Assembly (NCBI GenBank): GCA_023333565.1
Contig: JAJKFH010000205.1
Span: 62,001 to 126,000, forward strand
Direction: 5' to 3'
Origin: Puffinus mauretanicus
Lineage: Eukaryota > Chordata > Aves > Procellariiformes > Procellariidae
DNA length: 64,000 nt
Shown: in pieces, positions 12,732 through 23,981 of the stretch
Layout of the letters: each line of letters opens with the position of its first letter
Numbering within the stretch: position 1 is the first letter of the stretch
Translations under genes and position numbers: made by a program
Notes under the pieces: model-generated
What the model was told of the DNA's origin: nothing
Seen by the model: only the letters and a program-made list of their open reading frames with translations
Database searches by the model: none

Positions 12732-15509
12732 TGATGGCTAGCAAAAGAAAATCCACAACTCCCTGCATGATACCAGTAAAAACGCTGGTGCTTCAGGAGA
12801 CTGAACTGGACGCTGTAGAAGATGATCGTGAGGGAACGCAACAAGATGCTCCTGCAGAAGGGCCAGCAGCTAATGATGCTGGTGCCAGTAACAGTAATAA
12901 CGGAGCTTTGTCTAACGGGCACCGCGGTATTGCTGATAGTGACACTTATATCTGCAAGTCTTGTGACTTTGGATCTCAAGACGTTCATCACTTCTTTGGG
13001 CACTTGGACTCTGAGCACTTAGACTTTAGCAAAGACCCTGCGTTTGCATGTGTTGCGTGCAACTTTCTGGCAAATAGCCATGAAGGGCTCTCGCACCACA
13101 ATGCAGAGTCGCACGCCGGCGAAACGAGCTTCCTCTGGAGGGTGGCTAAGCAGGACAATCGTACAACTGTGGAGCAAAGTCTCTGTGAGGCCGCCAGCAG
13201 CCATGACCTTCCGGGAGAGGTCCCTGAAGAAGGGGTGGATGGCCAGTCTGAAATTATCATTACCAAAACCCCCATCATGAAGATAATGAAAGGTAAACCG
13301 GAGGCCAAAAAAATTCACACGCTGAAGGAGAATGTGTCAAGTCAGCTGGGCAGTGAGTCGGAGGTGAAAGATGGAGAGCATTCATTCCCAAACGGGTCTG
13401 GGCCGGTCAGCCAGCCCACTGCAAGTTCGACAAAGTCATCTCATCCAGTGAATGGCTCCATCATAGGAAACGTGCCTGTTCTGCAGGCGGGTGTTGCACA
13501 ACTTGTGTCACTGCAGCAGCAACCCCCATTGCATCAGCAGCTACCTACGTCCAAGTCCCTTCCCAAGGTGATGATCCCCCTGAGCAGCATTCCAACGTAC
13601 AACGCCGCTATGGACTCCAACAGCTTCCTCAAAAACTCTTTCCACAAGTTCCCCTACCCCACAAAAGCCGAGCTCTGCTACTTGACTGTGGTGACGAAGT
13701 ACCCAGAAGAGCAGCTGAAGATCTGGTTCACTGCCCAGAGGTTGAAGCAGGGCATCAGCTGGTCACCGGAGGAGATCGAAGATGCCAGGAAGAAGATGTT
13801 CAACACCGTTATTCAGTCTGTGCCGCAACCCACCATTACGGTTTTGAACACGCCACTGGTTGCAAATCCCGGGAGCGTCCCCCATCTCATTCAGGCGACT
13901 TTACCGGGCCACGTGGTGGGGCAGCCGGAGGGGACAGGCGGGCTGCTGGTCACGCAGCCCATCATGGCAAACGGGTTGAAGGGCACCAGCTCCTCCTTCA
14001 CCTTGGCGGTGACTTCTGTCCCCAAGCCGCAGCCGGCGGCGCAGCACAGCACGGTGAGCTCCAGCAACGCGTCGGGAGTGAAGGTGGTCAACAGCGGCCA
14101 GTCGCTGCTCACCGCCTGCCCGGCGATCTCCTCGCAGACCTTCCTGGATCCCAACGTGTACAAAAACAAGAAGTCCCACGAGCAGCTCTCGGCCTTGAAA
14201 GGCAGCTTCTGCAGAAACCAGTTCCCTGGCCAGGCCGAAGTCGAGCGGCTGACAAAAATCACGGGCCTTTCCACCAAGGAGATTCGAAAATGGTTCAGCG
14301 ATCGGAGGTACCACTACAGGAACGTGAGAGGCGGCCGGGCCGTCTTCCCTGGAGACAGCGCTCTCGATTCCCTGCCTGAAATAACCTTAGACATCTCGCC
14401 GAGAGGAGCCGAGCTGAGCCCCGCGGCGGCAGCGGCTGCCCCGGCCCCTCACCACCCACCGCGGCGGCAGTCGTGGCACCAGGCGCCCGACTTCACGCCG
14501 ACCAAGTACAAAGAGCGGGCGCCGGAGCAGCTGAAGGCCCTGGAGAGCAGTTTTGCCCAAAATCCCCTTCCTGCGGAGGAGGAGGTGAACCGCCTGAGGG
14601 GGGAAACGAAGATGACGCGGAGGGAGATTGATAGCTGGTTCTCGGAGAGGAGGAAGAAGAAGGTGGCAGAGGAAAATAAGAAAGTGGAGGAGGCGGCTCG
14701 GCAGGAGGAGGAGGCGGCGGAAAATGGCGGTGGGGAAGGGGAAGACTCCTCGGATGAGCTGAGGGCCGCAAGCGAAAACGGCTCGGTTGATGCCTCCAGC
14801 AGCAACCCGAACTCGGCGGAGCGGAAAGTGAGTCCCATCAAAATCAACCTGAAAAACCTCCGAGTGACGGAGTCCAATGGCAAAAGCGAGTTACCGGGGG
14901 CCGGCGCAAATGACAAAGGGGACAGCAGCTCCAGCCGGCCGCCCACCCCTCCAAAAACCAAACTGAACTTTAAAAAAACAGCCCAGCAGCGGCATCTGCT
15001 GAAGCAAATGTTCGTGCAGACCCAGCGGCCCACGAACCAGGAGTACGACGCCATCGTTTCCCAGACGGGCCTGCCACGGGCCGAGGTCATTCGCTGGTTC
15101 GGGGACAGCCGGTACGGCTACAAGAACGGGCAGCTGAAGTGGTATGAGAACTACAGGCGGGGGGTTTTCCCCCCGGGGCTGGTGGAGGTCAGCCCCGCCA
15201 GCCGGGAGGTGCTGGAGGACTACTACGAGAAGCACAAGGGGCTGCGGGAGGAGGACCTGCCCGGCCTCTGCGAGCGCTCCCACCTCAGCGCCCAGCAGCT
15301 CAAGGTGTGGTTTGCGGTGAAGGCGGAGGAGGAGAGCAGGGGCGCCGTCCCCGAGGAGGCCTGCGCTGGCGAGACGGCGGGAAGCCGGAAAGGGCCGTGC
15401 GAGGCCGGCTCGGAGGTGTCGGAGAGCAGCGAGTCGTGGGAGCCGGGTGGCCAGGAAGGCAGCGCCGGGGCCCCCGACGCCCCCGGCCCGCCGCCCGCCG
15501 CGCGGCTCG
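12732..15509 (+). CDS. ZHX3: ZHX3 main coding exon
   Basis: The acceptor TTGCAG ends at 12731, two bases before the ATG. The exon carries residues 1-925 and the first base of codon 926. The donor is CTCG/GTAAGG at 15509/15510. As in other ZHX genes, nearly the whole protein sits in a single exon. Confidence 0.93.
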
Positions 15510-17063
15510 GTAAGGCCCCCGCCTCGGGCAGGGCTGGCTCCGCGGGAGGGTTTGGGCGAGCACGGGGCACTGAGTGTTTCCCATTTGGGAAACTGAGGCT
15601 TTAGGGAAGGGTTTAGTGTCCGGTCTTCCTGTTTGGGATTTAACTGAGGAAGCAGTGAGGAAACCACTGGGAAAGAGGGGAGACAGGGAAGGAGGATGAG
15701 GAGGGTCCGGCTGTGAGTGCAGCTGCCTGCCTGTCCCTGCCTGCCTTGGTCACTGGATGCTGGCTCCACTCTGAAGCCAAATCCTGGCTTTATTTTAAGC
15801 CTAGGTAAAACCAGTGGGAGTGTCTGGTCCCTTTACCTGCCCCAGGGGAAGGTGGCCCTTGGGTTTATTTATGAAGGAGAGGGGTATTTGGGAAGGAAGG
15901 GGCCTGGCTCCTGTCCCCCATGCCACTGGCTCCTTCCATGCCTCCCCCGGCCTTGGGCAGCAGACGTAACCCCTGTCTGCCTGCGCAGGCAAGAGCCTCC
16001 TCCCTTCCCTCTCCCACCGCCAGCTCTCCAGATGTGAGCATCCTTCTTTGGCACGGGGCAAGGCTTGGGTGTTGAAGATGGAAGCTGCAAGGAGGGAGAG
16101 GACATGGAGGGCTGGTGTTACAGCTGCCGGCCCTACCCCTCCTCCAGAACTTGCTTTTGAAAGGTGCGCGTGTGTGTCTGTGTGCACACGCGTGTGGAGG
16201 AGAGGAGAGGAGAGGTGGTTTCCTCTCTTCAGAAGTGCAGCTGGGGGCCGCTTCCTCCCTGGCGGGGTTCCCACCAGATGGGCACGGCTGAGCGCTTGCC
16301 CTCTCCTGCCGTGGGCTGCGCAGCCCCTCGCCTGCTCCACGCACGCAGCCCCTTGCCGGCCTGCTGAGCAGCTGGGATCTTCTCCAGCCCCGCTGCCTTG
16401 CTTCGGAGCCTCCCACACACTTCTGCCATGGCTGCAGGCCTTAAAAAAAAAAAAAAAAATTTAAAAAAATCCACTAAAATTCATTGCTTCCCTCCCCTGT
16501 CTAATGCAGAGGAGATGGAGCGTGGGTTTGCATGAGGCCCTGCCCTTCTTGCAGCTGAGAGGTCTGGATGCGCGTTGCCCCGTGCGCTTTGCTGGGGAGC
16601 GGCTGCGGCCGCAGGAATGGGCTAGGGAGACGTTGCAGCGGGAGCCGTTTGAGGAAGGGTGGTGGCCCAGCTTTTGTGCCCGTGCCAGGATGATGGCCGT
16701 GCCAGGATGATGGCCGTGCCCCTGCTAGCACCCTCTGAGCACGGCTTTATGCCACCCAGAGTGAGGCGGTCCCGTCAGCCCTCGTGGCACAGAGGCAGGA
16801 GGTGCTCAGCTTCAGACCACCGCGGGCTGCATCCCGCCTTAGCCCTGCTGCTGGCCAAAGTCCAGCTCCGCTCCCACAAAGATTTTGGGTTTCCTGGCCC
16901 CTCTGAATGGGGATGGCCTTTCTCTGCATCTGACTCCATAAAGGCTCCCAATTTTGCCCATCCCGAGGCACTCCTGCACCCCTTCCTCCCCACCTGGGTT
17001 GCAGGCCCCTGCGGCGGGCCAGAGCGTCTCTGACACCTCTGTTCTTTTTCAGAAACAGACTGA
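12734..17063 (+). CDS. ZHX3: ZHX3, zinc fingers and homeoboxes protein 3 (two coding exons)
   Basis: The coding sequence joins 12734-15509 and 17053-17063, giving 928 residues against about 956 in human. The ZHX family are nuclear proteins that form homo- and heterodimers (ZHX1/2/3) and repress transcription, with NF-YA as a known partner. The translation starts MASKRKSTTPCMIPVKT, as in mammals. Two C2H2 fingers have C74/C77/H90/H95 and C106/C109/H122/H127. Five homeodomains lie at roughly residues 290-355, 477-532, 588-648, 746-803 and 819-870, each with a WF core (KIWFTAQR, KWFSDRR, SWFSERRKKK, RWFGDSR, VWFAVK). An acidic run follows the third homeodomain. The start is the ATG at 12734; an in-frame GTG just upstream is not used. 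Splicing 15509 to 17053 makes the C-terminus ...RLETD, the mammalian ending. The 3' half of the large exon is strongly GC-rich. Confidence 0.95.
15510..17052 (+). other. ZHX3: ZHX3 terminal intron
   Basis: The intron runs from GTAAGG to TTCTTTTTCAG. It contains a GT-rich stretch near 16163-16200, an A run at 16443-16459 and a short 17-bp tandem repeat. If retained, translation would continue to a TAG at 15602-15604 and add 31 residues after Leu925 in place of the final ETD. Confidence 0.9.
16681..16720 (+). repeat. 17-bp tandem repeat, about 2.3 copies
   Basis: The unit CGTGCCAGGATGATGGC occurs at 16681-16697 and 16698-16714, followed by a partial third copy. It lies inside the ZHX3 terminal intron. 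Confidence 0.85.
17053..17063 (+). CDS. ZHX3: ZHX3 terminal coding exon, 11 coding bases
   Basis: After the acceptor TTCTTTTTCAG, AA completes codon 926 (Glu). ACA, GAC and the stop TGA follow, giving the C-terminal ETD known from mammalian ZHX3. The exact match of phase, residues and stop makes this assignment strong despite its size. Confidence 0.9.
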
Positions 17064-18207
17064 ACTCAAACCACCAGCCCTGGAGGATCCGCTTTTACCC
17101 TTGCGAAGAAATTTTTGGTCTTTAAGAAACCCATGGGCCGGCCTGATCCAAACCTCAGGAGCAGGACGCGGTGATAAAGCACTGCCATAAATGAGACCTT
17201 TGAGCATAGCACACGAGAGAGCGCGTGTGCAAAAATTGGGCACTTAGTGCAGAGCCCTCGGTGGCCCAGCCGAGGGGATGGCTGAGAGCTGGCGGAGGCG
17301 GGGGCTCAGCTCAAACCCAGGAAATAGGATGCTCTTGTTTGCTTTCCAGTGGACAGACTTTCAGATTTCATATTCATATACCGATGCCTACAGCTGCCTA
17401 TACAAGCATAACGAATCTCAGACATTGTGTAAACAAGGTCATTGCTTAGATATGGACTATCATGGCACAGTACTTTTTTCTTTTTTTTTTTTTTTTTTCA
17501 TCTGTCCGTTAAGGTGTTTGTTCTCTAAAGGTTGGCATGGCTGCATATATCCTCTCCGCCCTTTCTGGTCCTTAAGCCCTGGCAATGAAGGGCTTTAGGA
17601 CACACAATGTGTATGTGTGTGTTAGGAAAGGAAAGGTATCCGAGAAGAAAATTGCCAGTCTTGCATTAAAGTCCAGTGGGAGTTGAGTGAGATTTTCATC
17701 CCTACGGATGAGATTAGATTTAGCATTGCATACTCTCCAATAAGTAGCAGGTTCCCAGACCCAGACAACCCAGGAGATGGAGTTTGGTGTCATTTGTCCC
17801 TTGCTGGCTAGAATATTTTCCCTTGCGCTCCTGGAGACTGACTGTAGCAGGCTGTTAAATCTCCAAGTCTCCCTTTAATCACTGAGAACTAGCACATAAT
17901 AATTTTTCCATCCTGACCTGGAATCCTTTTCATTGTTCAGAGAGAACAAGCTGTTCTTCAGAGAACAAACGCAGAGAATACGCAGCGTTGCTGTGAGTGG
18001 TTCAAGTCATTGTTGTCTCCAAGGGATCGGCGAGGCAGCAGCTCTTCTGCAGTCAGGAAGTTTCCTTCTTGCAGCCCTACATGACAGATCCTCCTGCAGC
18101 AGCGCTGGTAACTTCAAGTGTTTGCTCCAGTCTTTCTTTTCCTTTTTTTTTTCCCCCCCTTTGTTTTTTTTTCCACTTCATCTGCCATAGTTCTGGCAAA
18201 ACAGCAA

Positions 18208-18213
18208 AATAAA
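18208..18213 (+). promoter_or_regulatory. ZHX3: proximal poly(A) signal AATAAA, ZHX3
   Basis: A canonical AATAAA lies about 1.15 kb after the ZHX3 stop and just before an old CR1 copy. Use of this site would give a short 3' UTR. Confidence 0.4.
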
Positions 18214-18379
18214 TTTCCCAGTTAACCTTCCTACTTCCCGGTACCTGTACCTTTTTAACGTGCCCATGTTGTCTTGGGTGGTTGCTGTGTGATGCAACTA
18301 CTTGAAGATTTTTTTAATATTCTTTTCTAATAGAAAACAAGATCTAGAAGGGAAACTCTTGAGCTGAAAAGTCCAGCCA

Positions 18380-18700
18380 AATGCTGTGTCAGACTGTTCT
18401 GTCACAAACTAATCAAATCCCAGCTCAAAATTGGTTCCATGTCTTGCCTTCACTTTTGCTCTTGGAAGGCTATTCCAGAACTTCACTGCCTTTGAATGGT
18501 TAGAAACTTTGTTTAAATTTCTAGTTTGAATTAATTCGTGGCCGGTTCATTCCTGGTTTGTTTTGGAGCCAACATTGTCCTTTAACTTAAATAGTTTTTT
18601 GGTGTTTATCCGCTGATGTATTTATGGAGAGTAGTCATAGCTCCTTATTTTTGCCAAGCTAAGTCAGCCAAGCTTTTTCAGTAGAAGGTTTTTATTTAGT
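18380..18700 (-). mobile_element. old CR1-family LINE fragment, reverse orientation
   Basis: Read on the plus strand, the stretch matches the antisense of sauropsid CR1 sequence in phrases such as GCCAACATTGTCCTTTAACT, GTTTATCCGCTGATGTATTT and GCCAAGCTTTTTCAGT. These correspond to the 3' coding/UTR part of CR1. The copy is truncated and diverged, with no open frame. It falls between the two candidate ZHX3 poly(A) sites, so it would be part of the long 3' UTR. Confidence 0.7.
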
Positions 18701-21700
18701 GAGAGCTTTTTAATGTGGGAGACTTTATTGTTGGTGGTAAATGATATTTATTAGAAGGGTGGGTAGCAAGCCCCAAAGGATTGGATCCAGAAATTTACAA
18801 AAAAATCTGGTTTAAAAACAAAAAAGCTCTTTCAGAACCTCTTCCAAAGATGGTGTCTGATTTCTACCTTTAATTGCCATTGCTTTTCCAATTCTTTCTT
18901 CACCCCCTCTTTAAGAGGCTGCCTTGCTCAACTACTAGGAGGGGCTTTACCTGCTCAGTGCTTTGCAAGAGAGAGGGCTTCCTACGTGCCTATGTGGTAG
19001 GTGCCTGCGCCTGAGCTCATGTAGCTCCCTGGCACACGGCATAAGCCCCGCGGCCAAGCGTGAGCATCTGCTTCAGAAGGAGATGACCTGCACCCTAAAG
19101 AGAGCCGAGGCAACGCGCTCAGATGCAGACACCCGCATTGCCACCATCCCTTAGCAGTCAGACGAACCCTCCCCAAAACGCTGCGAGCAAGGGTGGTGTT
19201 GACCCAGAGCACCCTGCTGTGACACCAGGCTCCCTAAATTTCTTTCTCTTCAGAAGCACTATTGCTGGTCATGCCGTGGTTGGAGGCATAACCAGCGGCA
19301 GTCCCACCTCGGCCTCGCGTCGGCTCAGCCGGCAGCATCCCCGCGGCCCTCCTCCGGGAGAGCAGGGGCGGCTGCACTGCGAAGACAGCCAGAGCCCCAG
19401 AGGTTCACCCTCGTGGGTGCATTCCTGCGCACCCCGAAAAGTCACAGGTGATGGGAGAATCTGGGTGGTCCTAGAGCTGGAGATGGTAGATCTGGGCGTC
19501 ATGCGGCCCGAGAGTATGAGTGTATGTACGGTGTTACCTTCAGAGAACAAATACAGGTAGGTCAATTACTCTCTAGTGTCTATGTACGTGCAGGTTTATT
19601 TAAGTACACATATATACAGTTCAGATATGCCATTGATTCTTTATTGCATTAAGATGTACATTAAAAATGTACACTTTTACTAACTACTTGCTATATAAAT
19701 ATGTTGGAAGTGTAGTTTGCCCATTCAAGGTGATTTTCTGTGGGATTTTTGGTGTACACTTAAAGGCCTATGGCTAATTGGAAGAGTGATCCCCGCTCCA
19801 CCTACAGAAATGCTTACGGACTATGGTATGAACTGGTCCCTTTGAACCATTTTTCCATGCACTAGCTGAAATTTTTTGCACTTGGATTGTATTTGGCCAG
19901 TTTTGCAGAAAAATTGAAAAGAGAAGTCTTGCGAGCTAGAGGGAGAATTTCCCGGTGTACACAGAAAAAACAGCCTTGAGGGTTGGAAGCTGCTGAGGTT
20001 TTTGAGCTTTGTCTCCATGCATTCATACAAGCACAGCAGGAGTTTTCTTTCTTTTGGGTCAGAGGAATTTTAAAAAGTGGTTCCATGCAGACTCCCCTCG
20101 AACGCGGTGACGGGGCTGGCAAGCCCCATTGCGTGGGGAGGGTAAGATTTAGAGACAAAAAAAACGAAAAGTCATCGAGTTCCCTTTCTAACTCCTACAT
20201 TCCTTGTTATCTGCATTTTTTAGTTGACTTGAAAGTATAAGCTGAAGATTTTTGAGGGTTTAGCTCTGTGGTCCTCTGTTTCCCTATTGCATCGTTTTTG
20301 AAGCTGAGGAAAAGCAGGTGTCATCTCCAAATAGACTCAGGTTTTGGTGCAGGACATCAGAAATGTGTTTGCATCTGAAACTGAAAGGAAAAATTGGGAG
20401 GTGGCTTGACAGTCCCAGCAGCAGCTCTTCTGGTGTTAAGAGGAAGTGTCACCACAATTCTACACAGTGTGTGAATATTTATCATCATCTAATCAAAGAT
20501 GACTATCTTGACTTGAAAGGAGGGGGGTGTAAGATAGAGGTCATGTAGCCAGCATCAGTAAGGAAGGGAAATTAAATTCTTCACCTCCATCCGCTGTGTG
20601 TGAGCTTGGGCTTTGACAGGCACAGTAGTAACCATCATTTTTAATCCATGTGAATCTTGTTACTTATGTCTCTGAGGCTGCTTAGATTAAAGGCACAATC
20701 CAGTTGCTTAATAACCCGAAACCCTGAGTTGTGCTGTACCTGGCTCGCTCATGCAAAGGGCTGCTGGTTCTCCTGACGCAAGGAACAGAGTTACTTTATC
20801 CACTATCAGCAGGCCCTGCCGTGAGATTTCTAGACGTGGCTCTGTGTTTCTTTTGGGTAGCTTATTTTTCAGCTCCTTAACTAGCATCCTGGAAATCATT
20901 CTTTTTCCGTTTTTTTTTTTTTTTTTTTTTTTAAGCACAACACTAAACAAACCATCATTTATAGGCTCCTATTTCCACTTGCCTGAGAGCTGCGCTGCTG
21001 CACATCAGGCCCGCAGCCATGGCAAGAGGAATGGGCACAGCTGCTTGCTTCGATGCATGGCATGCAATGGTCAGCATTCGCCTGCAGAGCCCCAGCTGCA
21101 GATATTTAGCACAGCCAGGGGCTTGCGTTGGTCACCACGAGAAGCCACTGGCAAAAGCAGTACCTGCTGGCAGCTGTGCCAGAAACCCCATAGTCAGCTC
21201 ACCGCTGAACGCCGAACTGTAACCTGCCCGGGCGACGCTCGCACAGAAGCTGGAGCTGTAAGATACCTGCTTGGTTAATTTTTGCTAGATGTCCCCTGTC
21301 TGTTCAGGAGGAGAAGGAGGATGTAGAAGGCTGGTTTTCAGTTTAGGGCTTTGGGTTGGTTTTTTTTTTTTTATGAAAAGCAACTATTTTTGGTCACAGG
21401 TGGAAGTGTTGTATTCTGTCCTCCCTGCAACCCCTCTCAGAGACATTAGAGAGGCAACCTGATCGGAAGGTGATGTCTGGAAGCTGGGTCACTGGGAATC
21501 AGAAGAGAAAGATGATTTTCAGCACTTAGGCACAAATTAGAAAGTTAACATGATGCTGCACCTTCCCATTAGGTTGATAGTATTTAAAATGCTTGTAAAC
21601 TTCTCTCTCCTGTTGCCCAGATAATTTTGGCTTTGCTCTTTTCAAATCAGTCAGCAGCCTGATGTGATTCAGCTCACTGCAGTAACCTCTGTTGTAATTT

Positions 21701-22834
21701 CTCAGTTGATCACAAAACCAGCAGGCTAAGATTAGGCAACACTACAAATGGAGCGGGGGATGAGACTTGCAAGCTGTACCTTTTTTTTTTTTTTGCAAGT
21801 TTAGTTTCTGCTGTATGTTTTACTGGCAGTGGTCCCTGCCAGGGATGCTGGATTGGCATCGCAAAACTTTAAAGCAGAGCAGGGGAGCTCTGTTACCTAA
21901 GCAGTGATTAATTTTATTTTTTTTTATTTTCTTGTTGTTGCCTGTTCCAGTAAAGAGTGCTCTGTTGGCTGACATTGGCCATATTTTGATGGCACAATTA
22001 AAGCCACTTTTTCCCTGTACTGATGGAGGGTGGTATTGGGAGGACTCTTGCTTACTGGTGCTAGTGCAGGTTGGGCTAGGAATCCATGGCATAGAAAACT
22101 TCTTGCTAAAGTTGCACTTTCTCTCTGCCCCATCTGGCTCCTGGTGGTGTTATGGGTACGTGGCTGTGATTCCCCTTGCACATACTAACATTGCACTAAA
22201 AGAGAGACTTTGGGAACAGCGTGTTGATCACTTTGTTTCTCAGCAGACCACAAAGTCAGCCTAATGGGGTCTCTTTTTTTTTTTTTTTTTTAATTATTGT
22301 TATTTAGAAATCATGCTGGTGCTGAATGACCTGGAATTTTTGCTTGGATTTATCCAAAGGAAAATGTAATTGTAGCTGCAACGGGACCTTTCATAAGGGT
22401 GGCCGTGCAGCTAGGGAGCAGAGCAAGGGCTCTGCTGTGTAAACCGTCTTTGTACCGGGGAGGTGTGGGGGGTTCCAGTGGGGTTATTATTGTGTTTTTT
22501 TTGAGACCACAATTTTAGATGGTCACCTTGGCAATCGTGTGAGACAGGAGATATAGTTTTTACTTTTGGTAAAGGTTTTAAAGAGAAAAAAAAAGTGAAG
22601 CTGCCTGTGATTGTGGGCTGTGGCTATTACTAGGGCTAGGGTAGCTTGTACCTGCTATGGACTTTACCTGCTCTTATTCTGAGGGCAAGAACTCCCTGTA
22701 GCAACAATGCCACTTCTGAGAAGTGAACGGCAAGTTTCCCTTCCTTTTGTATATGTGGATGTGAGGGTGGGCGAGGGGAAGAGCTTGCTTGTACAGTTTG
22801 TTGAAACGAAACCAGACATTTTTGGTTGTTCCTA

Positions 22835-22840
22835 AATAAA
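22835..22840 (+). promoter_or_regulatory. ZHX3: distal poly(A) signal AATAAA, ZHX3
   Basis: AATAAA in the context CCTAAATAAAGAGCG is followed within about 50 bases by a G/T-rich stretch. It is the last good plus-strand signal before the PLCG1 3' end. Confidence 0.5.
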
Positions 22841-22860
22841 GAGCGTAAAAGACGAACACG

Positions 22861-23349
22861 AGTCGACTGGTGATTGCACTGGGGTTTGGGGCAGCCACAG
22901 GTGTTGAAGTGCCCGGTGCTAATGCTGGGTGATGGTGATCGCTGCCCCACGCAGGGGCATGTTTGCTTGGCCAGGAGTGGGGAATGCTCAGACACAACCC
23001 TCACATATATTTTAAAAGCACAACTTACTTACCCACGGGGTAAGGCCATGGGTGAGTGACCCGGCAGCGTGCTGGAGCCCTCCGGCAGCCTGGGGTCACT
23101 GCTCGTCCCCAGTCCGGTTCAGAAAAGCATGGTCAGCCGTAGCGCATACCCTTGTTTTACCCTTTTGAGTGAACAACATTAAACCTAGGGCTGCTCCTGG
23201 TTATTTTTTCTCCCAGTAGCTGCAAACTCCCTAAAGGCAGGAGGAAGGAGGGGGCAGCGCAGCCCCCCCAGGCAGGGCTGCACCCCAGCTCCTTGATGCA
23301 GCGCTGCCGCGTCCGCAGCGGGGGCAAACCGCCAGACACCCGAGCCACC
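22861..23349. other. short interval between convergent ZHX3 and PLCG1 3' ends
   Basis: About 0.5 kb separates the distal ZHX3 signal from the PLCG1 cleavage region. No coding sequence or repeat was recognised in it. Confidence 0.5.
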
Positions 23350-23938
23350 ACGCATGTAACACTGACGCTTTTATTGTCGTTTAAAGCTAGAGCGGCCTTG
23401 TAAACGTAGAGTTTCACTACTGGACCCATAGGCAGTGGCTATACAGGTAGGTAGATGCGATGCCGCCAGGACAGAGGTACCTGCTGCCTTGGTCGCGTAA
23501 GTCCCCCCCTTGCCCGGCGCGCTGGGAGCGGGTACAGCAAAGGATGGCTGCAAAGGGCCTCCGGCAGCTGCGCAGGAGCGGGATCTCCGGGAATACAGGC
23601 AGAGCAGCGACGGCAGAGGGCTGGTTGGGGGTTTTTTTTTGGGTCTCTTTTCTTGCGATTATAGACAGTTTCGTCTCTCACCTCGGCGGCTGGCAGGCTG
23701 TACGCACCGATGCGCTTCGTTAAGGGCTCGATGGTGAATGTTGGTGGGTGTTTGGGGTTTTTGTTTTTTTTTTTCCAATATTTTTTTTTTTTTAGTTCTC
23801 CACTGGAACACCCTTCAGCAGAGAAACTGGAAAAGCTGCCTGAAAGTAGGCCATAGCAGTGCCGTTTCCATAGAAACCAGTTCACAGCGTGCCGTGAGAT
23901 TCACAAGCACTGGAGGTGCTTTCGCCCGCCGAGATGGG
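23350..23938 (-). other. PLCG1: PLCG1 3' UTR
   Basis: This is the sequence after the PLCG1 stop (complement of 23939-23941) down to the expected cleavage near 23350. It includes a poly-T/poly-A rich patch at 23759-23795 and no competing open frame of merit. Confidence 0.7.
23370..23375 (-). promoter_or_regulatory. PLCG1: PLCG1 poly(A) signal AATAAA
   Basis: The complement of TTTATT reads AATAAA. A G/T-rich stretch (TGCGTGGTGGCTCGGGTGTC) follows about 20 bases downstream on the minus strand, as expected for a cleavage signal. Confidence 0.75.
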
Positions 23939-23981
23939 CTACAGCCGGTTGTCCCCGTTGACCCGGGTCCTTCGCAGTACC
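23939..23981 (-). CDS. PLCG1: PLCG1 exon 32, coding part
   Basis: After the acceptor CCCTGCAG, G completes an Arg codon. [13 protein letters not shown] and TAG follow, the conserved end of PLCG1. Confidence 0.93.

Larger units (their letters stand above)
17064..22860 (+). other. ZHX3: ZHX3 3' UTR (long form), ending near 22.86 kb
   Basis: No coding sequence follows the ZHX3 stop on this strand. The region has AU-rich tracts, including an A/T-rich, conserved-looking block at 19560-19780, and T runs near 17473-17499, 20910-20932, 21361-21373, 21780-21794 and 22268-22291. Mammalian ZHX3 has a several-kilobase 3' UTR, so the long form is plausible. The true end is uncertain because AATAAA occurs both at 18208 and at 22835. 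Confidence 0.55.

Noticed and set aside
12731..12733. GTG as the ZHX3 start
   Set aside because: The next codon is ATG and begins the conserved MASKRKST; the acceptor AG ends inside this GTG.
14449..15769. Long minus-strand open frames (213 and 292 codons) opposite ZHX3
   Set aside because: They mirror the GC-rich ZHX3 coding exon, show no domain, and the plus strand clearly matches ZHX3.
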